Counted from the stretch's first letter, positions 1 to 12,807 are shown. The stretch: DNA of 64,000 nt from Chlorocebus sabaeus (GCF_047675955.1 NC_132910.1:116667143-116731142), one strand, 5' to 3'. The notes: generated from the sequence alone by a model not told the origin. Made by a program: numbers and translations.

Positions 1-2166
1 TTCTTTTGGATGCAACATTTAGAACAAAACTTTTACAAAAATCAGGATATTTTATCCAACAGCCTTAGAGATAGTTGTCTTTTTTATATGTGCATTTTGG
101 TTAAAGCAGAAACAAAGTAGTTCATATAGAATGAGCTAAAATGCATGACACAGCAACATCCAAATGCAAAGTAGCTTCAGTTACCATGGCATAGCCTGGA
201 TTCAAACTGTTTTTATTAGTCACACGTCCCCCTTTCTTTAACTTCTCCTCCTTTCTTCTCTTTCTTTCTCAACATTGTTTCTTCCACCTTTTCCTGCTTT
301 CCAAAGTTGGAAAGATTTTTCTATTTGTCTCCTGACCTTAAGCTTTATACCTTGGGGACCCTTCTTTCAAAGTGTTATACCACTTAGTTATTCTGGCAGG
401 TTTTGTATAAGGTATTTTTGACACCTTTCCCTTGATGTCTTATAGTTAGACAAGGTGACGTTCTAAGCTGCTGGACCGGAAACAGGAAAAGCAGTGTTTG
501 GTCCCCAAGGAGTGATGAAACTACAGGTAGTGCTGACAGGTGTGTATAGTCACACTTCAGCTGAGACTGTTCTGTGGTTTGAAACTCTTTAGCTGTATCT
601 GCCATACCATTTACAGTTTTTTTTCTTAAAGTTTAAAAATTGCGTCACTGCATGTTTAGAATAAAGTAACTCAGAGCAGCAACATAGAAAAGTAATGCAT
701 CCAAAGAAAGGTAAACAGAGCATGAGAAGAAATACAGAGAAAGCTGAATTATAGAATGAAAATAGCAAAGGTGAATTTTTAGCTTGGGAGATGAGGGGAA
801 GACTTGGATGAGAGGGAAAGAAAAGAAAATTGATTTTACCAGGATTGCTCTAGCTCTTCAGGGCTTATTTCAGAAAAGCTGACTAGGGCTCTGGAACCCA
901 GGGAATCAGGGCTCCCCAGGTGACCTCTGCCAAGAACACTGGGAAGGGAGAAAAAGCCAGAGTGAATGGGTAACAGAAGGTAAGAACTCATTTATTCTGG
1001 CATTTGTAGTTTAAACAGCATAAACTTAGGAGGAGTATCTGTTTTGAAACTGGTGAAACTTATTAGTATCAAATACTTGCTATGATTCTTTGTTATTGGT
1101 TGTTTGTTTTTGAAACCTCTAGTTGAAAGAATGGTTTAGAAAGCTCAATATTTCCATAGCCATGGTTTGCAATCCTGTTATTACCCTAAGGCAGGAAATT
1201 GGGGTTGCTTCTTCTCTATTCTTCTTCTTCCTTCATTTCTTTAATGTAATCATCCCTTTTCTTCCCTGCCTTTCTTCCCATGTCTCTTTGTTCTTCCTTT
1301 GCTTACTTGTTTTCTGTTCCCCTACTCCAGAATTTTAGAATGATTTATTCAGACTTACAAGTCTTTACATGACACTGTAAAATCTCAGAAATATTTTTCT
1401 TCAGGCATATGAATCGTAAGTAATATCAACTCAAAGAAGGAAGATTAATGTGTCACTTTGAATTCTCAGATTTTTCCTACTGTGAAAAGAGACTAGTATT
1501 TGAGAAAAACATAAAAGTTAAAAACAGAATATTCAGAAATTTGGGCTATTTGTGAGCATTAGCTTATGATTCTCAGAATTTATACGTATGTAAACACTGG
1601 AAATTTTGGACTATGATATTTAGATAGAGCCTAATCTTACGGAAGGTTAGTATCTGGTAAGCACAGGATTTGGGAAGATCAGTCTGTGATTCCTTGAGAT
1701 TTCTTCGTTTACCTGGTTGCTGCATTTGAGTGGTTATCGAGCTCCTGTAGTGTACTTCTTTTTCTCAAGTAGGGATATCATTAGCTGGCTTGTACTTGTC
1801 TTGGAAACATTACAAAAAAAGTACCTCTTCTGAGCCAAAGAATTATAAACCACTTTTCAGTTTGGCTTGGCATTGAGCTGAGTTTAGACCCCCACATGCC
1901 ACCCAGGAACTTCTGCACATAAACAATATAATCATATGAAGTAATCTCTAGGGAAAAATGTGATTTTTTTTTTCCTCTCAAAATGATGGTGCTTTATAAA
2001 TTATCAAGTCTTCAAACCACAGCAAAATTTTTTCAGTCTTAGTTAATAATCAGACACTGCTGACTTTTGTAAGAGATTATCAATATTTTATCTGTCAGAT
2101 ATTCAAAGTTTTAAATAAAGTAATATTGTAGTAATATGATATTAGTAGAAAAGTACATTGGAAATA
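1..2166. other. Unique intronic sequence, no feature seen
   Basis: AT-rich non-repetitive-looking DNA with scattered pyrimidine runs (about 1205-1320). Short open frames (up to about 73 codons) lack family resemblance or splice context and look random. Confidence 0.6.
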
Positions 2167-2178
2167 TAGGTATACCTG

Positions 2179-2503
2179 TTTTGTTGTTGTTGTTTTGTTG
2201 TTTTGTTGTTGTTGTTGTTGTTTGAGATGGAGTCTCACTCTGTCGTCCAGGCTGGAGTGCAGCGGTGCGATCTTGGCTCACTGCAAGCTCCGCCTCCTGG
2301 ATTCACGCCATTCTCCTGCCTCAGCCTCCCCAGTAGCTGGGACTACAGGTGCCCGCCACCACGCCTGGCTAATTTTTGTATTTTTAGTAGAGACGGGGTT
2401 TCACCGTGTTAGCCAGGATGGTCTCGATCTCCTGACCTCATGATCTGCCTGCCTCGGCCTCCCAAAGTGCTGAGATTACAGGCGTAAGCCACTGCACCCA
2501 ACC
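2179..2503 (-). mobile_element. AluY-like SINE inserted in the Tigger left end
   Basis: Antisense Alu with a TTG-rich tail (2179-2221) and the 5' end at about 2503. Flanking direct repeats GTATACCTG at 2170-2178 and 2505-2513 are the target-site duplication, duplicated from the Tigger terminal repeat. Reads without A-box/B-box loss obvious by eye; AluY-type from the GCAAGCTCCGCCTCC and GTTAGCCAGGATGG segments. Confidence 0.93.
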
Positions 2504-2745
2504 TGTATACCTGGTTTATTGCACTTTGCTTTATGATGCTTCACAGATACTACATTTTTTTTTTTAACAAAATTTAATGTTTGTAGCAACCCTGTACCAA
2601 TGCCATTTTTCTAACAGTATGAGCTCATTTCATGTCTCTGTGTCACATTTTGGTAATTGTCACAATATTTCAAACTTTGTCATCATTATTATATCTGTTA
2701 TGGTGATCTGGGATCGATGATCTTTGATGCTACTCTTGGAATTTT

Positions 2746-3153
2746 TTGGGCACCATGAACCATGCCCATATAAGGCAGATAACTTTATCATTGTTGTGTG
2801 TGTCTTCTGACTGTTCCACTTACCAACCATTTTTCAGTCTCTCTCCATTTCCTTGGTTCTATTTCATGAGACACAACAGTATTGAAATTAGGCCAGTTAA
2901 TAACCCTATGGTGGCCTCTATACGTTTAAGTGAAAATGAGAGTCTCACATCTCTCACTTTAAATCAAAAGCTAGAAATGATAAAGCTTACTGAGGATAGT
3001 GTGTCCAAAGCTGAGACAGGCCAAGAGCAAGGCTTCTTGGACCACAGAGTTAGCCAAGTTTTGCATGCAAAGGAAAAGTGCTTGAAGGACATTAAAAGTG
3101 CTCCTTCTGGTGAACACATGAATGATAAGAAAGCAAAACAGCTTTATTTCTGA
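2746..3153 (+). pseudogene. Tigger1 transposase N-terminal remnant (DNA-binding region)
   Basis: This open stretch of 135 codons contains a region starting near codon 55 that resembles the centromere-protein-B-like helix-turn-helix of pogo-type transposases (SLTLNQKLEMIKL, then KAETG and VSQVLHAKEK). The preceding ~50 codons are probably transposon untranslated sequence that happens to be open. The frame ends at 3151-3153 (TGA), where the family protein would continue, so the gene is broken. Confidence 0.8.
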
Positions 3154-3355
3154 TATGGTGAAAATTTAAGTGGTCTGGATAGAAGATCAGTCAACCACAA
3201 CATTCCCTTAAGCCAAAGCCTAATCCAGAACAAGTACCTAACTCTGATTCAAGGCTACAAAGGCTGAGTGAGGTGAGGAAGCTGCAGAGGAAATGTTGGA
3301 GGCTAGCAGAGGTTAGCTCAGAAAGATTAAGGAAAGAAGCCTCCATAACCTAAAA

Positions 3356-3860
3356 GTGCAAAGTGAAGCAGAAAGCGCTTCTGTAGACGCTGCAGCAAGT
3401 TATTCAGAAAATCTAGCTAAGATCATTGATGAAGGTGGCTACACTAAGCAACGGGTTTTCAGTGTAGATGGAGCATCCTTCTATTGGAAGAAGATGCCAT
3501 CTAGGACTTTCATAGTTAGAGAGGAGAAGTCAATGCATGACTTCAAAGCTTCAAAGGACAGGCTGACTCTTGTTAGGAACTAATGCAGCTGATGACTTTA
3601 AATTAAAGCCAATGCTTATTTACCATTTTGAAAATTCGAAGGCCCTTAGGAATGATACTAAATCTACTCTGCCTGTGTTCTGTATATGGAATAACAAACC
3701 TTGTATTACAGAACACCTCTTTACAGCATGTTTTACTGAATATTTAAGTCCACTGTGGAGACCTACTGCTCTAAGAAAAACATTCTTCTCAAAATATGAC
3801 TGCTCATTGGCAACATACCTGGTCACTCAAGAGCTCCGAAAGAAAAGTCCGTGGAGATAA
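3356..3860 (+). pseudogene. Tigger1 transposase core remnants in two frames
   Basis: Two overlapping open stretches (3356-3583 and 3570-3860) carry consecutive parts of the transposase catalytic core. The first has EGGYTKQRVFSVDGASFYW, where the family usually has a VDET-type motif with catalytic Asp. The second has KLKPMLIYHFENSKAL. The frame change near 3580 and later stops show it is dead. In the first, VDGA replaces the expected Glu/Thr after Asp. Confidence 0.8.
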
Positions 3861-4890
3861 ATGTTGTTTTCACGTCTGTTGACACAACATCTATTCTACA
3901 TCTCACAGAGGAGCAATTTTGACTTTCAAGTGTTATTGGTTAAGAAATATGTATTGTATGGCTATAGTTGCCATAGATAGTGATTCTTCTGATGGATTTG
4001 AGTCTGAACAAAGTAAATCATAGACCTTCTGAAAAGAATTCACCATTCCAGATGCCATTATGAATAGTGAGATTCGTGGGAGGAGATCAAAATATCAACC
4101 ATAACAGGATTTGGAAGAAACTGATTCCCACTCATATGAATTACTTTGAGGGGTTCAGGATTTTTAGTGGAGGAAGTAATTGCAGATGTGGTGGTAATAG
4201 TTACAGAACTAGAATTAGAAGTAAAACCCGAATATGTGACTGATTTGCTGCAATCACGTGATAAAACTTGAGTGAATTAAGAGTTGTTTCTTATGGATGA
4301 GCAAAGAAAGGGGTTTCTTGAGATAGAACATAGCCCAGGTGAAGATGCTTTGATCATTGTAGACATGACAACAATAAATGTAGAATATTACACAAACTGA
4401 CTTGATAAAGCAGTGGCAGGGTTTGAGAAGATTGACTTCAAGTTTCAAAGAAGTTCTATTGTGGGTAAAATGCTACCAAACAGAATAGCATGATACAGAG
4501 AAATTCCTTGTGAAAGAGTCAATTGATGCGACAAATTCCATGTCTTATTTTATGAAATTGCCACAACTACCCCAACCTTCAGCAGCCACCACATTGATTA
4601 GTCAGCAGCTATAAACACTGAGGCAGGACCCACTACCAGCACAGAGATTACTCTTTACCAAAGGTTCAAATGACTGTTAGCCATTTTTAGCAATAAAGCA
4701 ATTTTAGATGAGGGCATATACATTTTTTTAGAGATAATGTTATTGCCACTTAATAGACTAGAGCACAGTATAAATATCACTTTTATATGCACTGGGAAAC
4801 AAAAAATTAGTGTGACTCACTTTATTGTGACATTCACTTTATTGTGGTGATCTGGAATCAAACCTGCAACATCTCCAAGGTATGCCTGTG

Positions 4891-6415
4891 TAAGAATTGT
4901 TTCTATGGTTTTTGATGAGATTTGGGGCTAGAAAAACAATTCAATTTAAACAAAAGATTGAAATTTTGGAAAGTATGGATTGAAATGGAAGTTACTATAC
5001 CAAATAATGTTTCTGCCCATCTGTCTATTTTTTGGCACATTCGTTCAGTTTTAAGACAATATAGAGGAGGTAGAAATTAGGATGGGGATGAATTCTGGTT
5101 AAAAACTTCACACTTGAAGTCGTGATACTTCTCTTAAATACATTTTAAACACATGAGTGACTGTTAAAACTTCCATGAGAACTGAAATTTGGATGTAGTA
5201 TGATTTTCAGTTTGTTCTCATCTCTGGTTAAAGTTCTTATTTTGTGGGGACAGGAATTCTACAGAGGAGGATGATGTGGGTAGGAAATGAGATCCTACTC
5301 TGTCTCAGGAAGCAGAAGGCAGGGGGCAAGTCCTCTGTCTTAAGTACCTTTTGGGTCTAATTTGCAAAGTCTTGTGATGAAATCACTTGAGTTCCATATA
5401 TCTCTACTGCTGTCTTGGACATCAAAGCTGGCATTAGTGCCAGGTATCGTATTTATTGATATTTAAGCCAGAGTGGACAGTTGCCACCTAGTGGTGCCAT
5501 ACCAAAGACAGGAGCTGGAAGCCAGACTCCAAGAATTCCCAGCCAGCTAGCTTTACTGGTAACTCTGTCATTTCATTAACTTTGCAGTAATGGAACCTCC
5601 TGGTTTGTGCAATTCAACAACGGTGGTTTTGGACTGTATCTACTTGTAATGATGAAGTTTATTTGCACTAGGTGGATAAAATATGGTAGGTTAATGTTAC
5701 TCATTTTTTCAAAAAACAATCTAAGCTTCCTTTTCAAAAATAAAAAGTACTAGCTCTGGTCATTGACTATTTATATTTGTTCCTATAGTCCTGAAATGTG
5801 AATTTGATGTTATGCTGCACATTTAGAAACTAGAGTAGAACTCCACAAACTATGAAGCAACTTTAAGGGTTAAAGAGAGGAAATCCCAAATTCCTAAAAT
5901 GCACATGTATGCATAAAAATTTCAATTAAAAAGCTTTATGTACCATAAAAGAAGAGATAGCTTTTGGAAGATATACACTAAAAGCAAGTGAAGGACATTC
6001 AATGACTCTCTTAGTAATTTTATTTCCTTAGGCGGTGTTGTGTAGTAATACTGAATTGGTGGTTCTTATGTTTAATACTGAGCAAGGAACTTTAAGCAAG
6101 TTTAAAGTCAAGCTAAAGTAAAAATTATTAAGATTATCTTTAGAACTTGTTAAATGTGTTTAAATTTTTTATGAACTGAAAGTTTTAGTTAGTTTTCTTC
6201 CCTTCAGCTGTTGCATTAGCAGCCATAGGCCAAGTGACAACATCGTTGTTTTTAATAAAACAGATTAATAAAAATGTAAGAGGATTAAGCATTTCAGGTT
6301 CTGGCTTCTATGCTTAATATGAGAGTATTGGTTTGAAGCCAGTGTACCATACATGCTAATTGATTGCTACTTTACTTGAAGTAATGTAGAAGATTATCTC
6401 CTGTAAGATTGTTCA
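4891..6415. other. Unique intronic sequence, no feature seen
   Basis: AT-rich DNA. I found no repeat family, RNA gene or plausible exon by eye. Confidence 0.55.
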
Positions 6416-6419
6416 TCTG

Positions 6420-6640
6420 GGGCAGTTATTCCCAACCAGGAGCAATTTTGCCTCCAGGGGACCTAAAGCAATGTCTGGAGACATTTTTGGTTGTCACATT
6501 TGGGGGTGGAGTGTGTTGATACTGGCATCTAGGGAGTAGAGGCTGGAGATGTGGCTAAAAATTCCACAATGCAAAGGAAAGCCCTCCACGACAAAGAATT
6601 ATCTTGTCCAAAATAACAGTAGAGCTGAGGTTGAGACCCC
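6420..6640 (+). mobile_element. MER5A-like nonautonomous hAT-Charlie element
   Basis: Diverged match to the MER5A consensus as I remember it: AATGTCTGGAGACATTTTTG, then CTGGCATCTAG, a GAATTATC segment and a GAGGTTGAGA right end. Ends are poorly defined. No coding capacity. Confidence 0.8.
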
Positions 6641-6824
6641 TTTGTTCTAGGCATATTTCCAGTGTGGTTTCTTCTTTATCTCTGTTTTCTTTCCTTTCTT
6701 TCCTTTTCCTTTCCTCTTGGTTAAATAGGTATGTGTCACTTGGTATGGAGATGAGTAAGTGTCTCTCTGGTTTATGCTAAATGTAATATTTTCAGAGTGA
6801 TTTCTCAGGGTGTGGTTTTGTACA

Positions 6825-6945
6825 GAGTGGAAAGGGAGTCGAAAGCCATACGTTGGACCTATATAACTTTGGGCATGTCACTCATGCTTTCATTTCTTTG
6901 TTTCTAAAAATCAGAATTAAATGAGATCCAAGGTTTCTTTTAGAG
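6825..6945 (+). repeat. MIR-like SINE fragment
   Basis: Contains the MIR core pattern of a tRNA-derived SINE: a GGACC…ATATAACTTTGGGCATGTCACTCA segment followed by CATTTCTTTGTTTCTAAAAAT. Old and diverged. Confidence 0.6.
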
Positions 6946-6999
6946 CAACAAATTCAAACAAACTTGGCAAAATCATTGACTCAACCGGACTTGAGCCCT

Positions 7000-7420
7000 A
7001 TTTTGTCAAACAATGTGCTCTAAGACTCATATGATACAGAAGACATAGTTCCTGATTTCTAAATGCCTGAATCTAGTTGGGGAGATGGCAGGCATGTAAA
7101 AAGAGGTAACCATATACTGTTATAATAGTTGTAATGAAAGTTCTACAGTAGAACAGGGTAGGATAGTCACTATCTATAGGAGACTTGGGTAAGTCCTCTG
7201 AAAGACGATGGAATTTGAATTGGCTATTGGAGGAGAGTAGGGATTTGCCAGGAGAAAAGGAGGAAGAGCATTTCAGGCAAAAGGAACAGCAAAAGTAAAA
7301 GCTTAGAATTACAAAAAGCCCTGGGATGTTCTGGAATGTTGAAAGCTTCTGTATGTCTGGAACATGAAGATCAATGAATAAAAATATTCTTTTTGTATTG
7401 CTTGAACATATCAAAAATTT
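7000..7420. repeat. Possible old interspersed repeat, family unresolved
   Basis: Sequence around 7170-7300 (AGGAGAGTAGGG, GCATTTCAGGCAAAAGGAACAG) resembles a common mammalian relic repeat, but I cannot name the family. The antisense open frame of 113 codons here (7073-7414) shows no domain and is likely chance. Confidence 0.35.
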
Positions 7421-8046
7421 CCCAAAGAGTCTAAAGCCAGGAACAATATTCCCATCTAGCCATTGCTCTTAGACTTTAGCTGTTCACTCCTCTAGAGTGT
7501 TCGCATCACAAGCACAAACAGCCTCAGTTACAGTCCTGAGATTCCTTCGGGCTTCCTTCTCCTACTTTGCTTGTCTTGTACCTCATTGCTTATACTGGGA
7601 CTTGTGATTCAGACAAGTTCAAGTACAACGAATCCAATTTTTAAAAAAAGTGTCTGATTTTTTTTTCCTCATCAAATTCTCTTGAAGTACTTTTGAATTT
7701 TAATAGCCCCCTTGGGACAGTGGATTTGGGTAATTAAACATGCTGATTTAATTCACAAACTCAGGAGAAGCAAGTGTCGGACCATCCCATTGAGCCCTTC
7801 TACGCTAAGTGGAGAGGTTGATGGAAGAAATAGTGCCAAGACTTCTGGCACAATCTGATGACAGGCAGCACTAATTTTTGGCTTCAGGCAATCAAATGCT
7901 GCTCAGCATTGTTTAACAAGAGGTTCTTAGTGTGAACTAAGCCACCAACATGATTTTCTTTGGTAACTATGAAAGTCAACTTAGAGAATGTCACAAAAGG
8001 AAATGGTGTATTCTGAGGGAAATTCATCTTTCTATTGTTTAAAGAA

Positions 8047-8330
8047 GTAGAGGGAGGCCAAGGTGGGCGGATCATGAGGTCAAGAGATCCAGACCATCCT
8101 GGCCACCATGGTGAAACCTCGTCTCTACTAAAAATACAAAGAAAATTAGCCGGGCGTGGTAGCACATGCTTGTAATCCCAGCTACTCAGGAGGCTGAGTC
8201 AGGAGAATCTCTTGAACCCGGGAGGCGGAGGTTGCAGTGAGCCGAGATCACGCCACTGCACTCCAGCCTGGTGACAGAACAAGATTCCATCTCAAAAAAA
8301 AAGAAAGAAAGAAAGAAAAGAAAGTAGATA
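8047..8330 (+). mobile_element. Alu SINE, 5' truncated
   Basis: Begins inside the left monomer (GAGGCCAAGGTGGGCGGATC) and runs through the right monomer to an A-rich (AAAG)n tail. An AAAGAAGTAG-like flank occurs on both sides and may be the target duplication. AluS/Y class. Confidence 0.88.
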
Positions 8331-11300
8331 AATTTTGCCTGAGTTTTCCCTCAGCAAATCTGACTTTTCTCAGGAGAAGAGATTTACATAGAATAACTCT
8401 ATTGCTTTCTTTTAGAAACATCCAGATACAAAAAGAAGTTTTGTAGTAGATATCACTGTGATTTAAAGAAAGTTCAGGAAATCTGACTTCTATTTCCAGC
8501 CAAGCAGTTGATTTTTTGGGATACATTATTCGTTGATGTCTGAGATTCTTTTTGGAAATCAATCTAATAATACCTGCTGTTTGTTGCTCAGGACTTCTGA
8601 AGTCATATCTGCAGGCTATGCGGGAAGAAAAAGGTTCTATAACACAAAGTATTTTTCCACTCTTGATATCAGCTCATTCCTTGTTTATATGATTAAATTT
8701 GAAGTAGCCTGACATTTGGCAAACTCTTTTTTTTTTCCCACCAGAAGCTAAAATTCATGATTAACTCACTGCTCGCTATGAATTTGTCACAACTTCACTT
8801 AACCTAATAAATATCCCTGAAAGAGCAGACTTGGCTGGAGTTGAATCAGTACAGCTTTACTGATTTGGCCACTAAGTTAAGCCCATACTTTTTAATCTGG
8901 ATTGAGCTAAGGGGGAATGTTCAGAAATCAGGGTCTGGGTGCATTCTCCCAGAAATCACTGGAGCTCAGCTGGCTTTATTAGCCTGGTGAGAGGAGGGGG
9001 AGGTATAAATAAATGCATAGCAGACACCACTTTTTCCGCTGGTATGTGTATAGACTTTTGGTGGTAGTCGTAGAGGGGTTATAATGAACAATTCATGGAT
9101 GATCAATCTTAAGTATGATATAGGAGAATTTAAAGTATTCTGAGTTCTTAAAGACTTTTAATAATATGTGATAACTTACATTCTTTTATTCTGTTAGATT
9201 TTGCTCTCTAAATGAATAAACATTTACTGCATGCTTTAGAGCAGGGATAGCTAACATTTTACTGAAACACAGTAAAATTTTCTGTGCTTTTGTGTCACAA
9301 AGGCAGAGTGAAGTACCTCCAACAGAGAATTTATGGTCCACAAAGACAGAAATAAAATATATACTATCTGGCTCTTTACAGAGAAAGTTTACTGACTCCT
9401 GCATTAAATAAACACCTTTTAAAACAAAAATGAATTTCTACAATTGAGATCAATTCTCTCAGGGTCATTATTCACCTAGACAAATGAAATTCTTCTTTTG
9501 AAAAAGTGATAACAAATACGTTTTTCGCATCGTATTTGCTTTATAATACTTGAGAAATTCTTTTAAAATGCAATAGTTTAAATAATGTCAAAAGAAACAC
9601 TTCTTATGATTTGTAAGCACTCCAGGAAAAAAAGTGCATATATGTAGTATAGTGACTACAAAGTGATCTTGAATAGTATGTTATTGGTTGTGTTAGGGAA
9701 ATGAGTAAATAACAATAACAATAGCAAATGCTTCTAAAGTGCTCCTTGGGTATCAAGCACTAAGAACTTTTACGTTTCTTTTTCAGCAACCATTTAAAGT
9801 AGGATAAATTGTTATCTCTCTTTCATAGATTATGCATTTTGTTGTTGTAAATAAAGTTGAAGAATATAACTGGTAAGAAAAACAACTAATAAAATGTCAT
9901 TTGTAATGTATTTCATGGGTTTATGGACACAAAAATGATTATATTTATTGAGATCATAAAGTCAAGGCATTGACTATATTCCATAATTAAAGCATTAAAA
10001 TGATAGAGAATAGTTTTAATTGCGTAAGAAAGTTATCTTGAATAGTAATTTGATAATTTTCAGTTCTGAACTTCATTTAATGTTCTCAAGCTTCTTCTAT
10101 GCCTCATTTAACTTTATACAGTTAGGTTTCTTTTGGGTTTACTTTTCTCATTCTTTAAAGTTAAAAACATTCAGATGTGATTAGAAATTGCAATGATTAA
10201 CTTCAGATACTGCACAGGGTAGTTCTCCTTTGAGCAGCTCATTTCAAGATACCACACTTGCACAAAGAGGAAGTGGCCTGAGGCAAAGACAAGTTCTTAG
10301 CAGACGGCTTGATCATTGATAAGCAGATGTATGGCGTTTAGTAGTAAAGTAGAAGCTATGCTAAGTTGATTAGCAAGGAGGTCGGGCAAGTGACTTGGAG
10401 TTTGGCTGTGAGTAGAAGCCCTAGTGGGGACTTTGCTGGAAAGCCAGGTGATGGTTGGACATTTGGGAGTAGGTGATGAGCAGATGTTTGCAGTTCCGTA
10501 TTTCACACCACTTCTTCGCCTACTCTGGGATTTGTCCTGAGAAAGCACAAGGAATACAATAAAAAGAGGTGAGAAGCAAAGGTAAAAAACACCACCAGAG
10601 ACATTCAAAATCAGAAGATCTCCTAGTTAGGCAGTCCACACTCATGAGATTCACCCTACTCTGCTTTTTTGAACCCATAGCACTGCTGTTTCAGCGATTT
10701 GACATGTATTATATGCTTTTAACTGTGAAAACACTGTTTGACTTGTTCCACATAGCACCATCTCTTCCAAGTGGTTTCGTTATACTGAGCGTTTCTCAGT
10801 TGATTAAAAAATGTTGTGTGAATAGGAAGTATTTCTAATAGAAAATATTCCTCATTCCTGATTAATACCATTTTCGCCAAGCTCTACCACTGCAACTGTT
10901 TACATCAAGGCCAAAGGCAGGCTAGTGAATAAGGATGACTTATAAATCTTTCAGATCGGTAATGCCCATCAGCGTCTGCAATAACTGTGCATAACTGAGG
11001 ATGGAGCTCAGCATGGAGCTAGAAGTGAAGACAGAATGGGAAGTTAGTACTGCTTTTAACTGGGCGTTATGACATGTAAGCTTCAGATTTCCTTCTTATT
11101 TTTAGAGTTTATTTGTAATCTGTTGTTATTGAGGAGATTTGGAATTACTTGTCAGAAAAGTATTTTAAAACAACCCTTAAAGTCAGTTGCATTCCTTGTT
11201 TTCATGACTCTGCAAAAAAAGACCTTCTATTTTGTATGCATTGATTTGACCATTTAAACTTCCTCCGAGACAATAAACTTGCTGAACTGTGGAATAAATT

Positions 11301-12450
11301 GTGATATTCAATAGTTCAATATACAGAAAAGAACTGTTAAAGCTGCAGTGTAAATTCCAGTTGGACATAATACCACTCTCAACAACTATACATAAGACAC
11401 TTACATTACCTGGGTACATTTACAGCTTCCGATTAGAAAGTTAAAACATCTTTAAGTATATGAACTTTCTCAAAATATAAGACATCATATTTTGTATGAG
11501 ACATCACAACTTTATACTGTGCTATATGTGCAAAACCAATGCTCTAGCCTATCACATGTATTTTTCAAGCTTACTTTGTTTGCTGCTGGTGGTGGTGACT
11601 GCAGTAACGGGTGCTTAAAGCATCAAGTTATCTCTGCCTCATTCTGCAGAATTGTTCAGTAGGTTCACTTCCCTGTCAGATCAATTTCCCCCGTACACTC
11701 CCTGAGATGTTATCTGGGTGCATAGAGCGCAGTGTTGTCCTGTGACATCATGGTCTTGTGGGGAGAGGAAGCCTCGGATCTGAGTGTTGTTCCCCAGGTT
11801 CTCTCTGGCCTCCGTGGGGCGCGATGATTCCGGTGTTGTGCCAATACTGTTCACTATGGAAATCAGGGATGATGGGTGTGTGTCCCAACTGAGGCAGACT
11901 GCACAGACTCATCATCATGGCGCATCTCGAGGTCTGCAGTCCGTTCCATCCTGGCAGCCTGTCAGTCAGCTATTAATTTCAGAACCACTTTGACTCTGTT
12001 GCAGTGACCATCCTTGGAAATTTTATCTAGCCATATCAGCTACCTTCTGCCTCCTGCACAGGGCTTGGAGAAGAATTCCTAATGTCATCTTTGCCTCATG
12101 GGAGTTGAGGAAGTCCTGGAGTGCTAACTTGGATCCCTTCTGACCTAGAACAGTAGCCCTGTCTTTTTATTCTGACATGACCACACCACCTCAGAGCAGG
12201 TCCGCCCCACAGACACTTCCCTCTCAGATTTTCAAGCGCTCTCCACTTCAGCTGTTCTTCCAGCATGTCCAAACAGCTCCCCTCCGCTGCAACCTTCACT
12301 ATTTCATCACTTGATGTGGGAGCTGGGACACATTTGAATGAGTCCTCTGATGCTCCTCTTATCCCTCAAATTGTTATGAGCTCCTTTTAGTTCTCCTTTC
12401 TGTTTTACTGGAAATTCCTGTGTGTCTCATCCACCTTGCATTGGTGATGT
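8331..12450. other. Mostly unique intron with one possible MIR
   Basis: A MIR-like stretch lies near 9715-9850 (AAGTGCTCCTTGGGTATCAAGCACTAAGAAC). A minus-strand open frame of 103 codons at 10297-10608 has no recognisable domain. The segment 11580-12450 is visibly richer in G+C and is listed separately. Confidence 0.5.
11580..12450. other. Unclassified GC-richer segment
   Basis: Compared with neighbours this segment has more G+C and several CpGs (for example TGGGGCGCGATG at 11816-11827). It contains open frames of 69 codons (+, 11784-11993) and 67 codons (-, 12096-12299). I could not match it to a repeat or gene. It could be a decayed retroviral/LTR relic, a retrocopy fragment or a conserved regulatory element. 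Confidence 0.4.
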
Positions 12451-12462
12451 TCATCCTCCCTT

Positions 12463-12795
12463 TCTTTTTTTTTGGGGGGGATGGAGTTTTGTTCTTATTG
12501 CCCAGGATGGAGTGTAATGGCACGACCTTGGCTCACTGCAACATCTGCCTCCTGGGTTCAAGCACTTATCCTGCCTCAGCCTCCCAAGTAGCTGGGATTA
12601 CAGGTGCTCACCACCACACCCAGCTAATTGTTTTCTTTTTTTTTTCTTTCTTTTTCTTCTTCTTTTTTTTTTTTTAGTAGAGACGAGGTTTCACCATGTT
12701 GGCCGGGTTGGTCTTGAACTCCTGACCTCAGGTGATCCACCTGCCTCATCCTCCCAAAGCGCTGGGATTACAGGCATGAGCCACCATGCCTGGTC
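12463..12795 (-). mobile_element. AluS-like SINE with expanded internal poly-T
   Basis: Antisense Alu flanked by TCATCCTCCCTT (12451-12462) and TCATTCTCCCTT (12796-12807), a one-mismatch target duplication. The tail is T8 then G7, and the inter-monomer linker (about 12633-12675) has grown into a T/C-rich tract. Confidence 0.93.
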
Positions 12796-12807
12796 TCATT
12801 CTCCCTT

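Larger units (their letters stand above)
2167..4890 (+). mobile_element. Tigger1-type DNA transposon (pogo/mariner superfamily), inactive
   Basis: The left end reads TAGGTATACCTG (2167-2178) and resumes at 2506. The right end reads CCAAGGTATGCCTG (4877-4890). These are inverted matches, as expected of Tigger terminal repeats. Removing the Alu at 2179-2503 leaves about 2.4 kb, close to the length I recall for autonomous Tigger1. The interior contains broken transposase-like reading frames in + orientation, including LTLNQKLEMIKL (about 2957-2992), IIDEGGYTKQ and FYWKKMPSRTF. It predates the Alu insertion. Confidence 0.9.

Noticed and set aside
2195..2443. Open frames of 69-82 codons inside antisense Alu sequence, including similar ones at 15.1-15.4, 17.4-17.6, 27.8-28.2 and 47.9-48.1 kb
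   Set aside because: These are the usual translations of antisense Alu sequence and recur at every copy. They are repeat-derived, with no independent evidence of expression.
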